Origin: Cryptomeria japonica
Lineage: Eukaryota; Streptophyta; Pinopsida; Cupressales; Cupressaceae
Assembly (NCBI RefSeq): GCF_030272615.1
Contig: NC_081409.1
Coordinates: 612,792,755 to 612,856,754, forward strand
Direction: 5' to 3'
Length of the DNA stretch: 64,000 bases
Every line of letters begins with the position of its first letter. Position 1 is the first letter of the stretch. This document shows, in pieces, positions 10,345 through 22,090 of this stretch. The notes under the pieces are model-generated. The model searched no databases and had not been told where the DNA came from. It saw only the letters and a list, made by a program, of their open reading frames with translations. The translations under genes were made by a program, and so were the position numbers.

Positions 10345-11717
10345 GAGACGTGGTCTCTGTTGTATTTTTTATTATTGTTATTCTTTGTATTGGACACAGT
10401 GTTGATACATTTTGTACATTTTGATCATTTTTGAGATATATATATATATATATATACGGCACCATTTTCTTTGATCATGTGGTGTGTTTATATGGATGCA
10501 TGTGATGTGGGTTATTTCTTCATGATGATGTAATGCTTAAATAGATGATATAATGTATGATGCAGGATGTATGCTTTTATATGCTGTGAGATGTATCTTA
10601 AAAATGAGATGTATGATTTGATATGCAACTAAATGTAAAATGATATTTAAAATGATATGCAACTAATGATATGTAAACATGTTTAAATGATATGTAACTA
10701 ATTGCAACGATGTTAAAATGATATGCAACTATGTTAAAATGATATGCAACTATGTTTTTGGTAGCATCCTCATTCTGTATTTGCCATTTGATATAGCCAT
10801 TTGTTTGCTTTCTTTGTAGATATCATCATTGAGCATTGATTTGTGTAGGATATGTTGAAAATTTATACAAGCATAATGGTATAATTGAACCATAATGACC
10901 TGAGAAAAATTTACATGATATTTGATTTTGCAAGATAGCACAAGCGTCAAGGTATAATTGAACCAGGACGACCTAAGTGCGTATTGTATAAACAGACAAG
11001 ATTAGATCATTTGTATGCGTGAAGTGGAATCAGGCCTTCAGTGATATTCAACGTATCACGTCTCGAGGCAAGTATTCACACAGTACAAGGGATCGCCTCC
11101 CAGACAAAAGACTAAGAAAATATTGGAGTGTCCCGATGATCTCTAGCTGTGAAGCATTTTAGTGAGAAAAGGGAGAAAATCCAATAAGTCCAAAAAGGTT
11201 AAAATGAAAAACTAGTTAAGATGTTTATGTGATAATGCAACATCCAGTACTTCAAAAAATCATCCATCCTTGGTATTTTTGTGAATTGTTTTGTTTTCTT
11301 TTGCGATGAAGCGTAGTTTTTGGTTTGTTGGATGTCATGCTTTTGAGTTTTGCAAATAGCCTTGATGTCTTGAATGTTTGCAATATTTGAGATGATTTGA
11401 ATGCCCCTAACTGAGTGTGCCTCTTGATAGGAATCTGTACAGTGATTTCCAAGCCATGGTGGATTTGTGGTACGAGGATATATATGGATAAGCCAGGATA
11501 GTGACTACACTAAGTATGTCCTGAATGGATATGTGCTAAGTGCCAGGCGATGGCCGATAGTGTTTGTACGGATAAAATGGTATGGATATCGATGGAGAAG
11601 CCATTCTTTCACAAGAGCGCCTGTTTACCAGGTTTTCACCATTTGTTTTTATTGTACTTTGTTTTTGCTTTTTTTTTTTTTTTTGCTTTTTTTTGCTTTT
11701 TCCGTGCACTAGGCTAC
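10345..11717. other. Non-coding spacer of element C with 21-nt repeats
   Basis: No coding similarity is seen. A (TA)n run lies near 10436-10455. Around 10620-10760 the motif AAAATGATATGCAAC recurs, with two exact copies 21 bases apart near 10710-10752 and diverged ones before. A T-rich tract is at 11668-11702. In element sense this is the stretch following the integrase stop. Confidence 0.7.
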
Positions 11718-13193
11718 TTAAGTGTAGTATTTCTTCAGATGGATGTTGTTAGTTGGTTCGTCGAGCACATCTCCTTTTGAATTTGTTAGTTGATAGGCAC
11801 CTGATCCATAGGCGGATATGATAACATAGGGACCCAACCAGTTAGGTTCAAATTTCCCTTTCTTTTCTCGATCTTGCTGATTTCTTGGATTTTCTTTGAG
11901 GACTAGGTCACCAACCTTGAAGTTGTGGTGGATGACTTTGTGATTGTAGCTCATGCACATGCGTTGTTGATATGCTTTGAGATGAGTATAAGCATGCTGA
12001 CGTCTTTCATCTAATAGTTCAAGTTCTTGCAGTCGGTTAACTCGATACTCTTCATCTAAGATTAAGTCTTTCAAAGAGACTCTGAGAGATGGGATTTCTA
12101 CCTCTAGGGGTAAAATGGCTTCTGATCCATATACCAATGAGTATGGTGTTGCTCCTATAGGTGTGCGGATGCTGGTTTTGTATGCCCAAAGTGCTGGATT
12201 GAGTTGTACGTGTCAATCTTTGCCTGCATCATTTACTATTTTCTTGAGGATTTTCAGTATTGTTTTGTTAGATGCTTCTACTTGACCATTTCCCTGCGGG
12301 TAATATGGTGTAGAGAACCTATGTTGGATTTTGAATTTTTCACATAGTTCTTGGACATCTTGATTCTTGAAGGGCCCTCCATTATCTGTGATGATTGAAC
12401 TTGGAATACCATATCTGCAGATCAGATAATTGAGGATAAAAGAGGCAATTTGTTTCCTTGTCACTGTGGTCATGGGAACTGCTTCTATCCATTTGGTAAA
12501 GTATTATGTTGCTGTTATAATGAACTTGTGTCCATTAGAAGATGAAGGATGAATTTTGCCCACTAAGTCGAGTCCCCACTGATAAAAGGGCCAGGATGTT
12601 GTAAATGGCTGCAGTTCTTGTGCTGGTGCATGTATCAGATTACCATGGATTTGGCATTTAGGACATTTCTTAGTGAAGTGATATGAGTCTTTCTCCATTG
12701 TAGGCCAGTAGTATCCCATCCTTAGAAGCTTTTTAGCAAGAGTAGTGCCACTTGAATGTGTGCCACAAATACCTTCGTGAAGCTCGTGTAAAGCAGAATC
12801 GGAATCATTACGATCAAGGCAACGAAGAAGAGTACCATCGAGACCTCGACGATACAAAGTATCAGTGGTAAGGGTGTAACGGGCAGCTTGTCGGATAAAG
12901 TTACGTTTTTGGTTACGGGATTGGTCGATTGATAAGATATTGTGCTTGAGGTAGTCGTATATTGGTCCATGTAACGGAGAATCTGAACCAGTCAAGACAT
13001 AGATAACCTGGGATTCAGAGTGGTCATAGGCGGGGGAGAACAGTTGCTCTACCAGGAACTCATAATGACTCTGTTGCTTTGGAATTTGTAGTAGTGAAGC
13101 GATTGTAGCCATTGCATTGGCTGCTTTGTTGTTTAACCTTGGTATTTGCTCGAAGGTGATGTGCACAAAATACTGTTTGAAGTCATCCACCAT
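11718..13193 (-). pseudogene. Element C integrase
   Basis: It inserts element DNA into the chromosome. On the minus strand, after an RNase H-like tail (VDDFKQYF), the zinc-binding part shows ELHEGICGTH and then CPKCQ. The catalytic core has all three acidic residues: WGLDLVG, IITDNGGPF and GQVEASNKTI. The C-terminal part shows FKVGDLVLKEN and WLGPYVI, the GPY/F module, ending LKKYYT and a stop at 11718. Stops at about 13191, 12501 and 12210 interrupt it, but the frame is constant, so it was one polyprotein. The TGA near 12210 lies where tryptophan is usual. No chromodomain is seen, as expected for Tat. Confidence 0.92.
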
Positions 13194-13736
13194 TCATTTG
13201 TAGGGTAGTAGCTTGTCATCCTTTGTTTGATAGTTGTTGTTGATTTGATGGACGACCAGTTGCGAGTCTCCATAGACCTTTAACTCTGTGATTTTCCATT
13301 CTACGGCCATTTTGATACCTATAACCAATGCCTCATATTCAGCCACATTATTTGTGCAGGGAAACATAAGCCTATATGATCTTGGTATAGTGTGTCCTTT
13401 AGGAGTGATGAACAAAATGCCAGCACCTGAACCATGTTGTGTATAGGATCCGTCAAAGTATAGGGTCCATTGTTTGGTAGAAAGAGCAAGAACGTCCCTG
13501 TCTAGAAATTCAATCTCCATGGTGTGTTTGCCTGGTAGCGGTGCTTCAGCCAACTGATCTGCAATTGCTTGTCCTTTGATGGCTCGTCTTTCTGTGTATT
13601 GGATGTCAAATTCACTGAGAATCATGACCCATTTAGCCAATCGGCCTGTAAGAGCTGCCTTGCTGAGTAGATATTTGAGAGGATCAATTTTTGCGACTAG
13701 CTTAATGGTGTGTGCTAGCATATAATGTCGGAACTT
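13194..13736 (-). pseudogene. Element C RNase H domain
   Basis: It removes the RNA strand during reverse transcription. The acidic residues are present in LYFDGSYTQHGSGAG, NNVAEYEALVIG and VYGDSQLVV. An earlier connection stretch (LAKWVMILSEFDIQYTERRAIKGQAIADQLAE) belongs to the RT-side RNase H. Tat elements often carry two RNase H modules and this fits. It is separated from RT by a TAG near 13737 and from integrase by a TGA near 13192, in the same frame as both. Confidence 0.9.
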
Positions 13737-15132
13737 CTAAGATGCGAAGACCACTCTTAGGCAAGCCTTTTCAATGAATGTATAGTTGAGTTCATAGCCA
13801 CTCAATGTCCTACTGATGTAATATATGGCGCATTCCTTCCCTTGTTGATCTTCTTGTGCTAATAGTGCCCCCAGCGATATATCTGTTGTGGAGATATATA
13901 GGATAAGAGGCTTTCCTGCGACTGGTGGTACCAGAACTGGTGGATTCATCAGATATTGTTTGATTTGGTAAAAAGATTCTGCACACTTGGTCTCCCATTT
14001 GAATGGTACATTTTTGTGTAGTAAATGGTTAAATGGTAGACTTTTATCTGCTAGCTGAGCGATGAATCGCCTGATTGATTGAAGTCGTCCTTGTAGAGAT
14101 CTGAGTTGACTGATATTCTTTGGTGGTGGCATGTCCATAATGGCTTGTACCTTTGCTGGATCTACTTCAATACCTTTAGCTGAGACAATGTAGCCTAGTA
14201 ACTTGCCTGATGTAACCCCGAAGACACACTTCTTAGGGTTGAGCCTGACTTGGAATTTCTCCAATCGATCAAAGATCTTTGTTAGGATGCTGAGATGTTC
14301 TGCTCTGGTGAAGGATTTAGCGAGTAAATCATCCACAGTCTTCCATAAATGTGTGCATCATGTCATGGAATATTGTTGTCATTGCTCTCTGATAGGTGGC
14401 CCCTGCATTCTTTAAGCCAAAAGGCATAACATTCCAACAGTACGTTCCCCAAGGACAGGTGAACGCGGTTTTATCTTGATCTTCTAGGGGTATTTTGATT
14501 TGATTATAGCCTGAGAAACTGTCCATTAGTGAGAGCATTGCATGGCCTGCTGTAAGATCTACAATTATGTCGATACTGGGCAGAGGAAAGTCATCCTTTG
14601 GACAAGCTTTGTTGACGTCTCTGAAGTCAGTGCATATTCTGATACTACCATCTGGTTTTGATACTGGAACGATGTTGGAAATCCATTCTGCATAGTCAAT
14701 GGGTCGGATGAATCCGACATCTAATAATTTCTTTAGTTCAGTTTTGACCATGAGTGCCACCTGTGGACTCATTTTTCGTAGCTTTTGCTTGACTAGTTTA
14801 ACTCCTGAAGAAATGGACAAGTGATGCATGATTAAGTGTGGATCTACTTCGGGCATATCAGCATACGACCAAGCAAAGTTAATTTGTTGTTCTTTAAAGA
14901 AAATGATGAATGCTGATCTTTCTTCCTCTGTCAGAGATTTTGCAAGGTGTAGGTTTTTGACTGCTTCTGTGGTACCAATGTTGATTGATTGAATAGGCTC
15001 AATCAATATGGGTGATCGCTCATGAAAGTGCTCAGGAAGAGTGTCAAGTCTCCCATCGTTAGGTGCCTTAAAAAGGTTTTCACCCGCAGATGCATCCTTT
15101 ATTTTTACTTTTTTGTGATCTAGAGCTGCCAT
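13737..15132 (-). pseudogene. Element C reverse transcriptase
   Basis: It copies element RNA into DNA. Motifs on the minus strand: KLLDVGFIRPIDYAEWISN, SIRICTDFRDVNKACPKDDF, LSLMDSFSGYNQIKI, then WNVMPFGLKNAGATYQRAM. At about 14330-14338 the catalytic motif C is broken: the frame changes within the aspartate motif by what looks like a 2-nt loss, so the enzyme ends just before the second catalytic site and MDDLLAKS resumes in a new frame. The rest (RLNPKKCVFGVTSGKLLGYIVS, the RT thumb) is intact to 13737. Translation could not give active RT from this copy. Confidence 0.93.
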
Positions 15133-16032
15133 TGATTGGTTTTCAGCATCAGATCCTTTATTTGGTTCATTTTTGCGACTGAGAGACTTGGCACTCCTTG
15201 GTTTGTAGACATCGTTATTTCGTTCACTGGTAGAGCCTGTTTCTGGATTTACGGTACATAGGTAATAGATAATAGATTCATCATCTGGGAAAATTGGTAT
15301 ATCATGGATTTCAGGTTCATCCCAGTCGATGAGGTCAGGAAAGACAAGTGGTAAGGAATCATTAGGTGGATCAAGTTCGGCTACTGTGAGTGTTAGGACA
15401 GATTTTTCATCGTGATTGTTCTTGGTTTTAAAGAAGTTCAGGATTTCGTCGAGGTCTTCTATGGTATTATCTTCTACATAGACTTATTCATAATGTTTCT
15501 GTTCGCTTTCTGTGGCGTCATAGATATTCTGCGGTCCAAATTCAAGAGATCTATCTCTTGTGCTATGTGCTTCTTGAGAAAGAGATATAGAATCATTATC
15601 ATTAGGGATATCTATAGTAGCATTGGAGCAGGTACCCCATTCATATTCATTGGAATCAGTCTCTGAGGCATCATCCCATATTCTATTAGTGCTGTAAACT
15701 GGTATGTTGTATGGTGAAAACAAATCTTTGACGATAGATGCCATTTTGATAGTTTTTGTTGATTTTGTGTCAGATCCGTCTTCTATTTTCTGTATTTGTT
15801 CATATATTGTGCTTCTTCGGGGTGAAACAAAGATATCCAGAGATGATTTTATTTGTTCTTGAGGTTATGGTGTTTGAATATGAGCTACTGCTATAGATAT
15901 GGCCCTTTTGTGTTTTAGAAGCTTTTCCTGATGTAACTTCTGATCCTGCCGTTCTCGTGCCTTGCGGATTGTTTCTGCTGATTCAAAGAGTGCTTCTTGC
16001 CAGGACTCTTCTTTGTACTTCGTCTTTACTTT
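15133..16032 (-). pseudogene. Element C protease-RT linker
   Basis: This is in the same frame as gag-pro and RT, with stops near 16033, 15868 and 15484. The encoded linker is rich in Lys, Asp, Glu and Ser, for example KARERQDQKLHQEKLL and WDDASETDSNEYEWG, and no domain is recognised. Long variable linkers at this place are usual in Tat elements. The reading is by frame continuity. Confidence 0.7.
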
Positions 16033-17181
16033 CTATTGAGGTTTTGTAGTTAGGTGGGGTGGCCTTTTTAATAGGAAGGTGAGCTCACGACCCAATCCTG
16101 CTTTGTTTCTATTGGGTTGTGAAGGAAGATTTATAGGTTCAGTGACTCCTTCCTTACGTTTCCCAATAGGTCCTTTACCGTCATATCCCATTTGTTGCAT
16201 GATTAAGTATCCTTTTCCATATAGGTGTGTAGGTAGAACAATGTCCAGAGTGGCTGCTCTATTATCTTCTTTCTCATCTTTGTACAACCAGCTAAGAATA
16301 TCTTTGTCTTCTGATTCATGTGCCATAGTGCCCAATTGGATGAAGGTACCATCAAATTTGGTGATGGGCTGAGTGACTAGATGTGTTGATGTAGTAGGCA
16401 ATCCATGAGATCTAGGTGATGTTGGCAATTTAGCCAAACATAAAGGCTCCAAAGAGTATTCCCCCATACCTTGGTCTTTGATTTGCATTTTCTGCTTGAA
16501 GTCTCCCCATAAGGAGTTGGATTTTGCTGTTTGTTGATCTAATATTGAAGATCGCTGCTTTTCTCTATTATGAGGAACCAAACTGTCTTGGGCTGCCCCC
16601 ATTGCGTTGCAATGTTGAAATGGATTGTGATCATCAGATATGGATACTTCTTGTCCGTCATAAGGAAATTTTACGCACTGGTGATATGTGGAAGGTACTA
16701 CTTGCATTTCATGTATCCAGGGTCGCCCTAATAAAATATTGTAGGTAAGGTCTATGTCCAAGACCTGACATATAGTATCCTTTTGCACTGGTCCTACTTG
16801 AATGGGTAATATCACAGTTCCTTTAGAGGATCTTTCCTCATCATCATATGCCTTTATGGTAATTTTCTTGCAGGGATCAATAGATTCTTCTGAGAAGCCT
16901 AATGCACGGATAAGCTTTAAAGTACATATATTAAGTCCGGCTCCTCCATCTCTTAGGACTCTTTTTACTCGGTGTTTGCAAACAATGACTTCGATATGGA
17001 GAGGATTATTATGCGGATGGATTAAGGAAGCATCGTCATGTTCTGAGAAGGTGAGGTTATGAGGTCCAGTCATATGGGCGACCATGGCTTGAAATCTGTC
17101 TGTATCCAAATTTTGAGGTACATTGGTTTCCAATAGCGCTTGTTCTAATATGTCTTTGTGCTTTGGTGATAGTTTCAACAA
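16033..17181 (-). pseudogene. Element C aspartic protease with G-patch
   Basis: The protease that cuts the polyprotein occupies roughly residues 60-190: HRVKRVLRDGGAGLNICTL, then LTYNILLGRPWIHEMQVVPS. The catalytic triad reads D-G-G rather than D-T/S-G; whether this is normal in this branch is not known to me. Near the C-terminus is a G-patch-like motif, GYLIMQQMGYDGKGPIG, then NKAGLG. G-patch modules after the protease are known in Tat-type elements and may bind RNA. It is separated from gag by a TAG at about 17194 in constant frame. Confidence 0.88.
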
Positions 17182-17196
17182 TTCCAGTATAGATAT

Positions 17197-19215
17197 CTAT
17201 GCTGGAGTTTTACGTAGTTGGCTGACCAAGTCATATTGGATTTTTGGTGTGGTAATTGTAGGTGCAGTATGTCCTTTCAAGACATATTTTTGAGTTCGGG
17301 TTGTTACATTGACAGATTCATGATCATGCTTATCTCGGATGGTGATGACATTTACTCGGTGATCTTCAGCTGATATGTGATTTATGGTGTTGTTGTAGAT
17401 ATGGTTGATTCGAGCTCCGCGTGTATTATCCGAGGTTGAAGCTCCATCTTTGTAATTTGGAAGAGGATTTTTAAAGGCTCCATGATCACCATTTGTTTTG
17501 AGGCCATTTATTGTTAAGTCACCTCGATCAATCATATCTTGCACCACGTGTTTTAACCTCATGCAATCATTCGTCTGATGACCCTTGTTACGATGGTAAT
17601 CACAATAGTGTGAATCATTCCACCAAGGTGGTTTGATTTGGGGTTCATAGTTGCTGATTGGAGGCAAAGAAAGAATCTTGTGTGCCAAAAGTTCTCTGAA
17701 TGTTGATTCTAGTGATTGTCCCAGTGGTGTGAAGATACGCTTTTGGAAATTGTTTGTGTTGTTGCGTGAATTGTTGCTAGGTCCTGGATTCAAGTTTTTG
17801 CTTTGAGTATCATTGGTGTTGTTTGTGTTGAGTTGTCCTTGATCGGTTTTAGGTGCATATGTGTTAGCATTTGGATTAGCATTTTTAGGATTTTTCGTGT
17901 TTTGAAGATTTCCGGATAATGCAAGCACTGGTTGCTTAGATTTGGGATCATATGATTCATTATTGCCTTCGTTTTTGTTTCGAGTCCAAAATCGAGATTT
18001 GTCAAGGTTGGTATTGTTCTGGTTATTGTAGTTTGATGAGTTTGTTCCCTCCTTGTAAAATTTGAGTGTTCCCTTTTTGACACATGCTTCTTCTACTTGA
18101 ATGCCATTCTTGATTAATTTAGCGAAAGATGGTATGCATTGAAGTTTTAGTCTGTAACTCATTTCACTATTCAAGTTATCGATGAAGATTTCCATTTTCT
18201 CCTTCTCGGGAATATCTCGAGGATATCTGGATACCATACGTCGCCAGCGTTGAAGGAATATCATGAATGTTTCATTGTTCTTTTGTTTGGTGTTGCAAAC
18301 ATCTAGCATGGTTATGGCATGTTGGATGTTGTAGGAATAGTGGGTTATGAATTTGTTAACCAATTCATCAAATGATCTAACAGGCGGTGTAATTTTGGAT
18401 AACCATTCCATGGTTTGCCCTCCCAAGCTTCAGGGGAATAACCTCATCAAATAGGTGTCATCATGAGAAAATTCAAGGCTCGGTGTGCAAAATTCTTGAA
18501 CATGATCTCGGGGATCACTTTTCCCATCATATTTATCAAATTTGGGAACGTCTGAGTTTGGAGGAAAAGGCACCATGTTCAATCTTCTATCAAATGGATA
18601 AGGACAGATTTCGTTTAAAGAGTACCGTACTATTGTCCCTTGTTGCATATCTTGTATTTGCCTTTGCAACATTTGCATTTGTTGAGTAAGGGCTGCCAAA
18701 GGTATATGGTCTTGTCGAGGGAAAAGTTCTTCCCTTGTATTTGTTCTCAGCTGAAAAGGTGTGGTAAATGGTATATTTTGCTCTGGTGTTTCTAGCTCAG
18801 GTATACGCATTTCTGGTATGCGTTGTTCTGGAATGTGTTGCTTAGGTATATGTTGTTCAAAGTTACGGGTTTCTTCTTCTCTTTGTTGTTCTTGATATGC
18901 ATATTGTCGAGATCCATTTTTAAAGATGTTGGGGTCTAAATCTTCGGGAAGTTTAACGCCTTTACTTGTAAGCATGAGAAGATATTTTTCTTTGTCATTT
19001 TCCATGAGCTTTTCTACAAGCTTTTGGAATGAAGGGTTTTCCTGACATTCCCGAAGAAGTGCTTCAGTAATTTCAGGGTCTTCTAAGGGTGGAACTTCAA
19101 AAGGATTTGATAATCTTCGATTCATACTAGACTCGGCGTGTGTCTCGCTTTGTTTGTCTTTTTGAGAGCGAGTAACAAGCATTTTAGTAGAAACTCTCAG
19201 TGATGAAAGGGACAA
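17197..19215 (-). pseudogene. Element C gag
   Basis: Gag builds the particle. The likely start is ATG at 19215 or the later Met of MLVTRSQKDK. An acidic N-terminal region is followed by a run of five-residue repeats, HIPKQ HIPEQ RIPEM RIPEL, about residues 122-145, then a Gln-rich stretch. The core gag domain is MEWLSKITPPVRSFDELVNKF through FLQRWRRMVSRYP. A TGA at about 18430 splits the domain in constant frame. An Asn-rich segment leads to a zinc-binding C-x2-H-like motif CDYHRNKGHQTNDC. A TAG separates it from protease. Confidence 0.9.
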
Positions 19216-19570
19216 AAGCCTCGTTGATATGTTGTTCAGAGGTGGGTGGTTCTGGTCGAGATGTGTTATAAGTGATACACTCGTCGGACAAGAATGCTGG
19301 ATTGATTCTTCCGTTGTGGTTTATGGTTTGATTAAAAGCAGACTGTTGACAGTAGGCTCTTATCTTCAAGTGTTCTTTGTCAAATTCGCTAGATTTTTTT
19401 TGGATATAACGTTTGACGTGATGAAGGAATACCCGATGAGATTTGAAGAGTTGACGATTGATGTATAAAAACTTATTTCTCTTGATGAATTTGGAAAAAC
19501 TAGGTTGTTGTTTCTTCAACGTGATGTTACGATAAAGGTTCTTTCTTCTCAGAATATGAGGATTAGTCAT
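19184..19570 (-). CDS. Small upstream ORF of element C leader, unrecognised
   Basis: A 128-codon frame overlaps the gag start in a different frame. It encodes a Lys/Arg-rich protein with no recognised domain. It may be a leader ORF or chance; the lack of stops in an AT-rich leader is the only support. Confidence 0.3.
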   Translation of the reverse strand: MTNPHILRRKNLYRNITLKKQQPSFSKFIKRNKFLYINRQLFKSHRVFLHHVKRYIQKKSSEFDKEHLKIRAYCQQSAFNQTINHNGRINPAFLSDECITYNTSRPEPPTSEQHINEAFVPFITESFY

Positions 19571-20100
19571 GTATGAGTGATCAATGGTTTCCTTTGATTG
19601 GTTTGGATTCAGTTGATCTTGTTTGAAAATTTTTAAATCTTACTTTATCAGAGTGAAGGTTTAGATGCCCCTTTCATGACAAAGTGTGTCAAATGATATG
19701 GATAGAAGCTTCCCGATATGGAAACTTGATTTGACAATTTGAAAATTTTAAACAAGTGTTTTGATATAAAAATCCATAAGATGGTAAAGGATTCTGTTGA
19801 TACTGATGATGAGGTTTTCGGATTATGATAAGAGAGACATTTTTTATCGCGCGATTCATTTAGGATCCTAACAACATTTGTTCTGACGCAAATTTAGCTC
19901 AAGAAATAGTTGCAACGTTTGGTTTTTGTCACTCTATTTTGATGAAAAATGATGTTGATGGAAAAAAAATTCTGAAAATGTTTTTGAAAATTTTTAAAAT
20001 TCCTCCCGGCTTTTGCCCTCTGTTTTTCTGTTTTTGATCATGCGTTAGAACAGAGACTACATGTGCTACTGAAATGCCTCTATAGGCTAAAATAATAACC

Positions 20101-20420
20101 ACACGCGCTAGGCTGCCCCCAGACACGCGCTAAAGTTTTGACTGTTTGAAATTGTTTTCTAGCTGTTTGAAAAAGATATGCGCTATTTTGGGCCTGTCAT
20201 GCGCTAACTATTGAACTTTATGCGATAATGTTTGGATTCCATGCGCTAAGTTGTTGCTTCCACGCGCTAGACTGTGTTTCTGATGCGCTAAAGGATTTTA
20301 CACTATTTTGCCTCGAGATGAAACGCTACTGTTTTGAACTGACGCGCTAATTTGATGATTGGATGCGCTAATAGAAGTACCTTACGCGCTAAGAGGTTGT
20401 TCTTATGTGCTAATCTGCCC
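20101..20420. repeat. Leader array 1 of ATGCGCTA cores (21-nt spacing)
   Basis: About 13 cores (ATGCGCTA, ACGCGCTA, ATGCGATA, ATGTGCTA). Four successive units starting near 20199 are exactly 21 nt long. Spacer sequence is highly diverged while the core is kept. On the + strand the core reads opposite to the array at 7510-7930. Confidence 0.88.
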
Positions 20421-21582
20421 TGATTTTTCTTTTGTTTGAGTATTTTGTGAATTTTTCAAGTTTGATGGATGATTTTCTGAAGTAATAAATGTAAGCACGA
20501 CACAAAAAGTACAACCATTTTGCCTAATCTAACAAAAAGTGTATGTTCTGCGAGGATGTGTTCAAATCCCCAATGTTTTAGCAGGTTTGGATATGGATAA
20601 TACACTTCAGAAAGACTCTTTAGTCAAGGGTCATAAATAACATCATAGCCCACTAGTCTCGATACTCCATCAGCTCAAACAGCCGTGTCACCCCCTAGAG
20701 GGCGCCCGTTTTTTTGCCTTTTGCTAGAAGTTAACTCAAAGTGAATTGCTTCACAGTTGAGTAGTTATCTTGGGAGATATATGGTGAGTAATCTTGGGGG
20801 CGGATTCTTCCCCACCCTTGCACTATGATGTTATAAATGTCTGGTTACTGACTCGGTTCAAAGCTTCTATTTCTATGGTTCGTAATCAGGCTTCCCGTTC
20901 GGTCATCAGTGATAAACTCCCTTAGGAGGCTTCCCAACCTTTAGAACAAAGACTTTATGTATCTTGAGGATACTGGGGGAAGGCTAATCACTGCGCGCAA
21001 CCGTTGAAAAGGACTTTCGTCACTTTCCACGTTTGATTATAGTGGGTTGGAATTCTTGGCGTCAAAGTCGTTCTCCACTTAGGTCGTTCCCTTCACACAA
21101 GCCATAAACGGCTTTAAGAGTTGATTCCAACTCCTCGGGAAGGCAGACCTGCTAAAGGATGTAAATGCTTGAAGTACAGAAAGTTGTAAGAGTGGTCTGG
21201 ATTTTTGATCGCCCAGTTAAGGGGAGAGCATATTCCTTCCACTTTCGAGACAAAGAAATCAAGTTGGTTCTTTTTAGCCTTTCAATTCAGTGATTTGCTA
21301 AAATCTATGTGAAGATGTTGCTCCACAAAAACATGGTGTTTATTTTATCCTTTTAAGGCAATGATTTTTTTTTATCTATGAAAAAGCATTGGTCAACAAA
21401 GTAAATTCGATCTTGGTGGTCAACAAAAGAAATCGATAAAATAAAATTTCCCGCTCCACCTGCAAGAAATTGTCAGCAACCTGCAAAATTTCAATCAAAT
21501 AGTTAGAAACTCTAGATTTTGGTGGACTTCTACAAGTCTAGATTTTATTTCGGTTACAATTGTAATTTTCTTGTTCACTATC

Positions 21583-22032
21583 TGTGATGCGCTACAGAAA
21601 GGACTGTACGCGCTAAAACAATATCTTAATGCGCTAAAACAATATCTTAATGCGTTGCACTGTGTTCCGGATGCGCTACTCTGTGTGTCGGAAGCGCTGC
21701 TCTATTTTTCTCCCGCGCTGAGACCTACAGGAAAAATGATGATCCGATGCGCTAAAAGATGGTTTTTACGCTCTGGATGCTGGACTTAAAGCGCTAGATG
21801 GTAAACTGGATGTGTTATCTGATAGACCCAACGCGCCAATCTATTTTGCAGATGCGCTACTCTGTTTTTCTTCCGCGCTGAGACCTACAGGAAAAGTTTT
21901 AGTGGAGGTCATGCGCTAAAGTAAAGACTTTATGCGCTAGAGTAGAGACCCCACGCGCTGAACAGTGGACTGAATGCGCTACGCTGTTTACTGGATGCGC
22001 TAAACAGTAAATTTAACGCGCTAATTCATTTT
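21583..22032. repeat. Leader array 2 of ATGCGCTA cores (21-nt spacing)
   Basis: About 20 cores. The six last units (from about 21911) are exactly 21 nt each and alternate ATGCGCTA and ACGCGCT(A/G). A unit GCTAAAACAATATCTTAAT is directly duplicated near 21613-21650. A longer duplicated segment (CCGCGCTGAGACCTACAGG) occurs near 21714 and 21873. Confidence 0.88.
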
Positions 22033-22090
22033 TCCCGTGTGCCTGCAAAAGTAGTTAGTTTCAAAAACCGATTTGATATTTGGGGTCGAG

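Larger units (their letters stand above)
19571..22090 (-). other. Element C leader (5' untranslated region)
   Basis: About 2.5 kb lies between primer site and gag. It has no convincing coding sequence. It contains two arrays of the ATGCGCTA core (20101-20420, 21583-22032) separated by about 1.1 kb of unique sequence with a G/C-richer patch near 20685-21130. Long leaders are usual in Tat and Ogre elements. Confidence 0.75.

Noticed and set aside
16079-17062. Plus-strand ORFs opposite the element C protease
   Set aside because: They are antisense shadows of the protease frame with no domain.
21583-22032. Regularly spaced short repeats with variable spacers, looking like a CRISPR array
   Set aside because: Repeats are only 8 bases, spacers about 13, the host is a plant and no cas genes exist. 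It is an array in a retroelement leader.
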